Assembly (NCBI GenBank): GCA_017425305.1
Contig: JAFOOW010000015.1
Span: forward strand, 1-11,521
DNA length: 11,521 nt
DNA from: Peptostreptococcaceae bacterium
GTDB lineage: Bacteria; Bacillota; Clostridia; Peptostreptococcales; Peptostreptococcaceae
Direction: 5' to 3'
Positions 6,887 through 11,521 of this stretch are shown piece after piece. The notes under the pieces were generated by a model. The model saw only the letters and a program-made list of their open reading frames with translations, was not told the origin of the DNA and did not search any database. The translations under genes were made by a program, and so were the position numbers. Numbering within the stretch: the stretch's first letter is position 1; the number at the start of each line of letters is the position of its first letter.

Positions 6887-7153
6887 ATGGCCACTGTTCA
6901 AACTTTAAACAATATAAGGCAAACTTTAGAAAAACACCTAGGTAAAAAAATCTTATTAAAAGCTAATAAGGGAAGAAAACAAATCGTTACAAAAAGAGGT
7001 ATATTAGAAAAAGTATACCCAAGTGTATTTGTAGTTAAGTTAGATGGAGAAACTAATGGATACTCTAGAGTTTCATATAGCTACTCTGACTTACTAACAG
7101 CTAATGTTAAGTTGCAAGTTATAAGAGAATCAAATAAATTAAATGTAAGTTAA
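6887..7153 (+). CDS. veg: Veg family protein
   Basis: An 88-residue basic protein, almost the same length as B. subtilis Veg (86). It contains the family pattern LGKKILLKANKGRKQIVTKR (18-37), then GILEKVYPSVFVVKLD (38-53) and RVSYSYSDLLTANVKL (61-76). The predicted fold is a small beta barrel. In B. subtilis Veg is strongly expressed in growing cells and has been linked to biofilm gene control and spore outgrowth; its molecular activity is not settled. AAGGTGAT (6876-6883) precedes the ATG closely. Two tandem sigma-A-like promoters lie upstream and a terminator follows, so it forms a single-gene unit. It lies between yabG and sipL; in B. subtilis veg also lies just after yabG. Confidence 0.95.
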   Translation: MATVQTLNNIRQTLEKHLGKKILLKANKGRKQIVTKRGILEKVYPSVFVVKLDGETNGYSRVSYSYSDLLTANVKLQVIRESNKLNVS

Positions 7154-7192
7154 AAAATTATACCTATCAAAAATAGGTGTAATTTTTTTTTT
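7153..7192 (+). terminator. Rho-independent terminator of veg
   Basis: Arms ATTATACCTAT (7157-7167) and ATAGGTGTAAT (7173-7183) pair with one G-U wobble around CAAAA, followed by T10. It starts at the veg stop codon and separates veg from sipL. Confidence 0.9.
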
Positions 7193-7246
7193 ATTTCCTA
7201 AATATAAATATAGTGTGATATTTATAATAAATTAGGAGGGAAACAT

Positions 7247-8797
7247 ATGAATTTAATAAAAGATATACTTCAAGTAGACAATAGAACAGACTTTGGTAGA
7301 TTTCAAACATTTATAGAATCTGAGGCTGTAGTTCCAGATAAGAAAGAAGATGTATATGAAGTAATAAAAACAGAGGGGTACATAGCATTAAGAAAGCAAG
7401 AAGTTTTAGATGGTAAGATAATACTTAGAGGAAGCTTCAACTACAATGTAATATATTTAACTGAAGATAAAAGTACTATGTCAAATATAGAAGGAAGAAT
7501 AGATATAAATGAAGTAGTAGAAAAAGATAACATAGTTTCAGATATGGATAATATGCTTTTCTGCGATGTTGAACATATAGATTGTACAATAATAAATGAA
7601 AGAAAAATAAGAGTAGGAGCTCTTTTAAATGTAAGAGGAAGTTTATTTGAAAAAAATACTATAGATATAGTAAAAGATGTAGCTCAAATAGATAGTGTCC
7701 AAAAACATAGAAAAGAAGTTCAATATGAAGATATAATAGGTATAGAAAAATCTGAAAGTGTTATAAGAGATACTATAAACATAAATACAGAAGATATATC
7801 TAATATAGTTTCTATAGGACCTAAAATAAGATTAAAAGAAACTAGAGTATCTGATAATAAAGTTATAGTAGGTGGATGTTTAGAGCTTAATCCTATAGCT
7901 TTCACATATGAAGGTGAGTTAGTTGAATTAGATAGAATAGGATTAGACTTTACTCAGTTCATAGAAGTTCCAGGTGTATCAGAAGGAATGAAAGAAGAAG
8001 CTTTAGTTGAAATAGTAGACCTTAACTATGTATTTAAAAAGAATGAAGAAAATAATACAGGTTCTTTAGAAGTAGACTGTACAGCAAGAGCTAAGGTTAA
8101 AGTTTCAGAAGATGTTACAAGAGAAGTTTTACAAGATGCATATTCTCCAGATAGAAACTTAAAATTTGAAAGTAGAAATATAGAATTAAATAAAGTATTA
8201 AATAGTGGAAGTGAGTTCTTCAGTATAAGAGAAACAATAAAAAATGCAAATGATGATATACAAATAAAAGATGTAGTTAGTGTAGATACAAATATATTTG
8301 TAGAGAATACATTCTTTGATGGAAATAAAAATATAGTTGAAGGTATAGTTTCAGTAGATATACTATATACTCCAGTTGAGGGATTAAGACCAGTATATAG
8401 AATAACTGAGGAAATACCATTTACTCATGATATAGAAGTTGATAATGCTAAGGAAAGTACAAATGCATTTAACACATTAACAATAGATAGAGTAGAATGT
8501 GATTTAAATAGAGATCAAGTAGAAGTAAACTTAAAAGTAAGAAGATACTGTGAAGTTATAGATAAGAAAAAAGATAGTTTTATAGTAAAAGGTGAGGACC
8601 AAGGACCAATAGATTTATCTGCTAGACCAAGCATAACTCTTTATATAGCTAGAGAGGGAGATAAATTATGGAATATAGCTAAGAAATATAATACAACTAT
8701 AGATGAAATAGCAGAAGTTAATGAAATAAAAGCTGATGATGTTTTAATGCAAGGTCAATGCTTAATAATAGAGAAGAAAACTACAATGGAAGTATAG
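7247..8797 (+). CDS. sipL: SipL, SpoIVA-interacting LysM spore coat morphogenetic protein
   Basis: A 516-residue mother-cell protein without a signal peptide. In C. difficile, SipL binds the ATPase SpoIVA and is needed to bring the coat to the forespore surface; B. subtilis uses the different protein SpoVID. Most of the chain (about 25-440) consists of beta-rich SPOCS/DUF3794 repeats, starting VVPDKKEDVYEVIKTEGYIA and later showing the characteristic DILYTPVEG-type strands. The C-terminus is a LysM domain (about 463-510: ITLYIAREGDKLWNIAKKYN, then IDEIAEVNEI, then MQGQCLIIEK). I463 and W475 fall exactly where I recall residues important for SpoIVA binding in C. difficile SipL. AGGAGGG (7234-7240) lies six bases before the ATG. 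veg's terminator precedes it and a long hairpin terminator follows, so it is a single-gene unit. It is sigma-E-dependent in C. difficile, but I found no convincing sigma-E promoter in the 54 bases upstream. Confidence 0.95.
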   Translation: MNLIKDILQVDNRTDFGRFQTFIESEAVVPDKKEDVYEVIKTEGYIALRKQEVLDGKIILRGSFNYNVIYLTEDKSTMSNIEGRIDINEVVEKDNIVSDMDNMLFCDVEHIDCTIINERKIRVGALLNVRGSLFEKNTIDIVKDVAQIDSVQKHRKEVQYEDIIGIEKSESVIRDTININTEDISNIVSIGPKIRLKETRVSDNKVIVGGCLELNPIAFTYEGELVELDRIGLDFTQFIEVPGVSEGMKEEALVEIVDLNYVFKKNEENNTGSLEVDCTARAKVKVSEDVTREVLQDAYSPDRNLKFESRNIELNKVLNSGSEFFSIRETIKNANDDIQIKDVVSVDTNIFVENTFFDGNKNIVEGIVSVDILYTPVEGLRPVYRITEEIPFTHDIEVDNAKESTNAFNTLTIDRVECDLNRDQVEVNLKVRRYCEVIDKKKDSFIVKGEDQGPIDLSARPSITLYIAREGDKLWNIAKKYNTTIDEIAEVNEIKADDVLMQGQCLIIEKKTTMEV

Positions 8798-8810
8798 AAA
8801 TAATATATAG

Positions 8811-8855
8811 AATAAAACAATAGGGAATTATAATTCCCTATTGTTTTATTTTTTG
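8811..8855. terminator. Long rho-independent terminator of sipL (40-bp perfect palindrome)
   Basis: AATAAAACAATAGGGAATTA (8811-8830) is followed directly by its exact reverse complement (8831-8850) and then T4. As RNA it folds into a hairpin of about 18 pairs. It is symmetrical and could also end transcription coming from the other strand, although no minus-strand gene lies nearby. Confidence 0.9.
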
Positions 8856-8910
8856 TAGTATAATGTAAGCTGAAAATAATTATGAACGTATACTATTTGA
8901 GGAGGACAAG

Positions 8911-9792
8911 ATGAACTCTATTAGTTTAAAAAGCAGAGCAAAAATTAACTTATCAATAGATGTTATTGGAAAAAGAGAAGATGGATATCATATAGTTGAG
9001 ATGATAATGCAAACTATAGATTTATATGATGATATAAAACTTAAAGAATTAGAAGAAGATAATATAACTATAAAAAGTGAATGCTCTTATATACCACTTA
9101 ATGAAGATAATATTGTGTATAAAGCGGCTAAATTAATAAAAGAAAAAATGGATATAAAAAAAGGTATAGAGATATTTATAAAGAAAAATATACCTGTAGC
9201 AGCGGGTATGGCAGGTGGAAGCTCTAATGCAGCTGCAGTTTTAGTAGGTCTTAATGAACTTTGGAAATTAGGTTTAAGCAAAGATGAATTAAGAGATCTA
9301 GGTCTTAAACTAGGAGCAGATGTTCCATTCTGCATAGAAGGAGGAACTGCTTTAGCAGAAGGAATAGGAGAAAAACTAACTTATATCAAGGGGATTAATA
9401 AAGATGTTAATATATTAGTGTGTAAACCTGATATATTTGTTTCAACTAAAGAAGTGTATCAATCTTTAGATATAAAAAATATAGAAAAAAGACCTGATAA
9501 CAAATTATTAATAGAAAAACTAAAAAATGATGATATAGTATCTGTTTCAAATAATATGGTTAATGTATTAGAAGAGGTAACTTCTAAAAAATATAGTGAT
9601 ATAAAGGTGATAGAGAATATAATAGCTAAAAATGGTGCTATGGGAACTATGATGAGTGGTAGTGGACCTACAGTATTTGGTTTCTTTGATAATGAAGAAA
9701 AAGCAAAAAGGGCAAGGGTAGAGCTACTAGAAAATTACAGTCAAGTATATGTAGTTACTAGTAGTGAAAAAGGAGTTGAAATCTATGGATAA
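8911..9792 (+). CDS. ispE: 4-diphosphocytidyl-2-C-methyl-D-erythritol kinase
   Basis: A 293-residue GHMP-family kinase of the MEP pathway. It phosphorylates CDP-methylerythritol with ATP on the way to the isoprenoid precursors IPP and DMAPP. The N-terminal block AKINLSIDVIGKREDGYH (10-27) carries K11. The ATP loop is IPVAAGMAGGSSNAAA (94-109), LGADVPF (134-140) carries D137, and MSGSGPTVFGFF lies near the C-terminus. K11 and D137 correspond to the K10 and D141 I recall as catalytic in E. coli IspE. The ATP loop has N where GLGGGSSDAA usually has D, a small variation. GAGGAGG (8899-8905) lies five bases before the ATG. A TATAAT at 8859-8864 may be its promoter but has no clear -35. Its last eight bases overlap the GntR regulator gene. 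Confidence 0.96.
   Translation: MNSISLKSRAKINLSIDVIGKREDGYHIVEMIMQTIDLYDDIKLKELEEDNITIKSECSYIPLNEDNIVYKAAKLIKEKMDIKKGIEIFIKKNIPVAAGMAGGSSNAAAVLVGLNELWKLGLSKDELRDLGLKLGADVPFCIEGGTALAEGIGEKLTYIKGINKDVNILVCKPDIFVSTKEVYQSLDIKNIEKRPDNKLLIEKLKNDDIVSVSNNMVNVLEEVTSKKYSDIKVIENIIAKNGAMGTMMSGSGPTVFGFFDNEEKAKRARVELLENYSQVYVVTSSEKGVEIYG
9771..9775 (+). promoter_or_regulatory. Ribosome binding site deciding the GntR start
   Basis: AGGAG lies inside the end of ispE, nine bases before the ATG at 9785. An in-frame GTG at 9764 would add seven residues (MKKELKS), but it has no Shine-Dalgarno sequence at a workable distance and would itself lie upstream of this site. Confidence 0.7.
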
Positions 9793-10459
9793 TTTAACAA
9801 AAATAAATTTAGATAATTATAAACCATTAAGGGATGTAGTTTTCGAAAATTTAAGAGAAGCAATTTTAGAAGGTAAATTAGAACCAGGACAAAGGCTAAT
9901 GGAAGTTCAATTAGCAGAACAATTAGGAGTTAGTAGAACTCCAGTAAGAGAAGCTATAAGAAAATTAGAGCTAGAAGGTCTTGTTGTTATGCTACCAAGA
10001 AAAGGAGCTTATGTAGCTGATGTATCTTTAAAGGACATTATAGATGTACTAGAAATAAGATCTACTTTAGAAGGGTTAGCAGCATATCTAGCAGCAGATA
10101 GAATAACAGAAGAAGGCGTAGAAAGATTAAAAGCTATAGCTGAAGATTTTAAACAAAGTATAGAAAGAAAAGATGATATTGAGACACTATTAAAAAAAGA
10201 TGTTGAATTCCATGAATGTATATTTAATGCTACTAATAATACTAAGTTAAGCCAAATAATAAATACATTATGGGAACAAGTTCATAGATTTAGGACAACT
10301 TATATATCTGACTTTGATGCACCAAAACATTTAGTAGAAGAACACAATAATATATTAAATGCTATAATTTCAGGGGATAATGAATTAGCTAAAAAATATG
10401 CAATAGATCATATAGAAAAAGCAGAACAATTTATGATAGAAAAATCAATGAATAAATAA
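9785..10459 (+). CDS. GntR-family transcriptional regulator, FadR subfamily (FCD domain)
   Basis: A 224-residue DNA-binding regulator. The N-terminal winged HTH runs from about 13 to 78: NLREAILEGKLEPGQRL, then VQLAEQLGVSRTPVREAIRK, the recognition-helix region that is the GntR hallmark, then LEGLVVMLPRKGAYV as the wing. The C-terminal all-helical FCD ligand domain (about 84-215) has D139, H143, H187 and H209 at the places where this subfamily often binds a metal ion that coordinates a carboxylate ligand. The ligand and targets cannot be predicted. The ATG at 9785 with AGGAG at 9771-9775 was chosen over the GTG at 9764. The gene overlaps ispE by eight bases, so it is very probably co-transcribed and translationally coupled with it. 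A strong terminator follows. I see no obvious operator of GntR type in the window. Confidence 0.93.
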   Translation: MDNLTKINLDNYKPLRDVVFENLREAILEGKLEPGQRLMEVQLAEQLGVSRTPVREAIRKLELEGLVVMLPRKGAYVADVSLKDIIDVLEIRSTLEGLAAYLAADRITEEGVERLKAIAEDFKQSIERKDDIETLLKKDVEFHECIFNATNNTKLSQIINTLWEQVHRFRTTYISDFDAPKHLVEEHNNILNAIISGDNELAKKYAIDHIEKAEQFMIEKSMNK

Positions 10460-10462
10460 TAT

Positions 10463-10496
10463 AAAAAAGACATTAGTTAAAACTAATGTCTTTTTT
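10463..10496. terminator. Rho-independent terminator of the ispE-GntR operon
   Basis: GACATTAGTT (10469-10478) and AACTAATGTC (10481-10490) are perfect complementary arms flanked by A6 and T6, starting four bases after the regulator's stop codon. The A/T flanks make it workable in both directions. Confidence 0.92.
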
Positions 10497-10520
10497 ATAT
10501 TATTTATTTTGAAAAACTAA

Positions 10521-10548
10521 GAATAAAAATAAGTAAGGTGGATATACT
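10521..10548 (+). promoter_or_regulatory. Sigma-F-like promoter of spoIIR
   Basis: GAATA (10521-10525), a 14-base spacer and GGATATACT (10540-10548), the latter matching the sigma-F -10 pattern GGnnAnAnT. spoIIR is known to be sigma-F dependent in the forespore. The start would be near 10555, ahead of the ATG at 10583. The -35 is imperfect and the spacing slightly short. Confidence 0.45.
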
Positions 10549-10582
10549 CAAGATATTAAAAATATTTTGGGGGATAAACATT

Positions 10583-11248
10583 ATGAAGAAAATAAAGATG
10601 AGAATAATAGGATTGAGTATATTACTAATAAGTATATTATTTTTTAGTGGTATGTATATATATGGGGAAGTAAAAGATATAGATAAAGTATCAAAAGGAT
10701 ACAAAGATAAATTAATAAGATTTCATGTTTTAGCTAATAGTGATTCAGATGAAGACCAAGAATTAAAACTAAAGGTTAGAGATGAAATTATAAAATATTT
10801 ACAACCTATGCTTAAACAATCTAAAAGTTTAGAACAAAGTGAACAAATAATATTATCAGAAAGTGAGAATATTAAAAATATAGGTGAAAATATTATTAAA
10901 GAAAATGGTTATACTTATGAAGTGGAAGTTAAATTAGAATATAATAATTTTCCAGCAAAACAATATTCAAATATAGTTTTACCTGCTGGTGAATATAAAG
11001 CTTTAAGAATACTCATAGGAGAGGCTAAAGGTAAGAACTGGTGGTGTGTAATGTTTCCTCCACTATGCTTTGTAGATGAAAATAATGGAGTTATAGATAA
11101 AGAAACTGATGAAAAATTAAGAAGTGTTTTAACAAAAGAAGAATATAACTTAATAGCAGAAGATAATATAGAAAAAACTAAGGATGTTAAGATGAAATTT
11201 AAGATTGTAGAAATAATTGAGGCAATAGTATCTAACTCTAAAAATTAA
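10583..11248 (+). CDS. spoIIR: Stage II sporulation protein R
   Basis: A 221-residue secreted signalling protein made in the forespore. It triggers the membrane protease SpoIIGA to cleave pro-sigma-E in the mother cell. B. subtilis SpoIIR is about 224 residues. Residues 6-28 form the N-terminal hydrophobic export or anchor segment after MKKIKMR. The family blocks are LIRFHVLANSDSDEDQELKL (44-63), LPAGEYKALRILIGEAKGKN (133-152) and NWWCVMFPPLCFVD (152-165). I chose the ATG at 10583, with GGGGG (10569-10573) nine bases upstream. An in-frame GTG at 10538 would add 15 residues but lacks a ribosome binding site and would sit inside the sigma-F-like promoter. Only 43 bases separate it from the hydrolase gene, with no terminator between them, so the two may be co-transcribed. 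Confidence 0.95.
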   Translation: MKKIKMRIIGLSILLISILFFSGMYIYGEVKDIDKVSKGYKDKLIRFHVLANSDSDEDQELKLKVRDEIIKYLQPMLKQSKSLEQSEQIILSESENIKNIGENIIKENGYTYEVEVKLEYNNFPAKQYSNIVLPAGEYKALRILIGEAKGKNWWCVMFPPLCFVDENNGVIDKETDEKLRSVLTKEEYNLIAEDNIEKTKDVKMKFKIVEIIEAIVSNSKN

Positions 11249-11291
11249 AAATAAAAAGTTAGATGTTCTTATAAAAGGAGTGAATTAAATT

Positions 11292-11521
11292 ATGGCAAAA
11301 AGTAAAATTTTTATAACTATGCTCATATCTATATGTTTTATATTTAATTGTAATGAAATATTTGCAGCTAGTGTAATTCATGGTAGGGCTAGCAAAATTA
11401 GAATAGAAGATGCTATAAACAGTGCAAAAGAAGAAGAGTCTAAAGAAGTTATAAATATAACTAATGAGGAATTATACCTTCTATCTAAATTGGTATCTAG
11501 TGAAGCTAGAGGTGAGAGTTA
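11292..11521 (+). CDS. Secreted SleB-like cell wall hydrolase, N-terminal part (3' end outside window)
   Basis: The first 76 codons of a gene cut by the window edge. The product starts MAKSKIFITMLISICFIFNC and continues NEIFAASVIHG, a typical signal peptide with likely cleavage after the alanines at 25-26. No lipobox is evident despite cysteines at 15 and 20. The mature part opens with a charged linker (RIEDAINSAKEEESKEV), then LYLLSKLVSSEARGES (61-76). This is the start of the hydrolase_2 domain of SleB/CwlJ cortex-lytic enzymes, where the glutamate of EARGE (E71) is the expected catalytic residue. The enzyme would cut spore cortex or cell wall peptidoglycan; whether it needs muramic lactam cannot be told from this fragment. 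AAGGAG (11275-11280) lies eleven bases before the ATG. The position after spoIIR suggests a sporulation role. Confidence 0.82.
   Translation, partial: MAKSKIFITMLISICFIFNCNEIFAASVIHGRASKIRIEDAINSAKEEESKEVINITNEELYLLSKLVSSEARGES

Noticed and set aside
7199..7230. Possible sigma-E or sigma-A promoter of sipL (AAATATA and TATAAT at 7223-7228)
   Set aside because: Spacing and -10 do not fit sigma-E, and a sigma-A start would fall inside the ribosome binding site. AT-rich DNA gives many such matches.
9087..9335. Minus-strand open frame inside ispE
   Set aside because: Antisense shadow of the conserved ATP-binding region of IspE.

Overview
The window is AT-rich, densely coded Firmicute DNA with strong AGGAGG-type ribosome binding sites. 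It is almost certainly from a spore-forming member of the Peptostreptococcaceae, Clostridioides difficile or a near relative. The main evidence is the block yabG - veg - sipL - ispE - GntR regulator - spoIIR - SleB-like hydrolase, an order I recall from C. difficile. The sipL product also has the LysM residues I463 and W475 at the positions I remember as functionally important in C. difficile SipL. Species identity is inferred, not proven.

Left part (1-3590, + strand): the 3' end of carB (carbamoyl-phosphate synthase large subunit, allosteric domain) ends in a hairpin terminator. A new transcription unit follows, with a class I methyltransferase of RlmI type overlapping an RluA-family pseudouridine synthase. 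Next come a UPF0489 protein of unknown function and a small SEC-C zinc-motif protein. A bidirectional terminator (3555-3584) separates these from the genes converging from the other side.

Middle part (3605-5824): a minus-strand two-gene operon for pseudouridine breakdown. The upstream gene is a PfkB-family kinase with an N-terminal helix-turn-helix domain, and the downstream, overlapping gene is psuG. The kinase promoter is followed at once by a perfect 18-bp palindrome, a candidate operator for the kinase's own DNA-binding domain. An RNA-pseudouridine-forming enzyme and the pseudouridine salvage pair therefore lie within about 3 kb, facing each other.

Right part (5825-11521, + strand): sporulation genes interleaved with vegetative ones. 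yabG (coat protease) has a sigma-K-like promoter. veg has two tandem sigma-A-like promoters. sipL encodes the SpoIVA partner needed for coat assembly. ispE (isoprenoid precursor synthesis) overlaps a FadR-type GntR regulator. spoIIR (the forespore signal that activates pro-sigma-E) has a sigma-F-like promoter, and a secreted SleB-like hydrolase gene runs off the right edge. Rho-independent terminators follow veg, sipL and the regulator, so most of these genes look independently controlled.

No tRNA, rRNA, CRISPR array, insertion sequence or phage gene was seen, and no gene-free stretch exceeds about 200 bases. This is ordinary core chromosome. The least understood parts are the UPF0489 and SEC-C proteins and the HTH-kinase autoregulation circuit.
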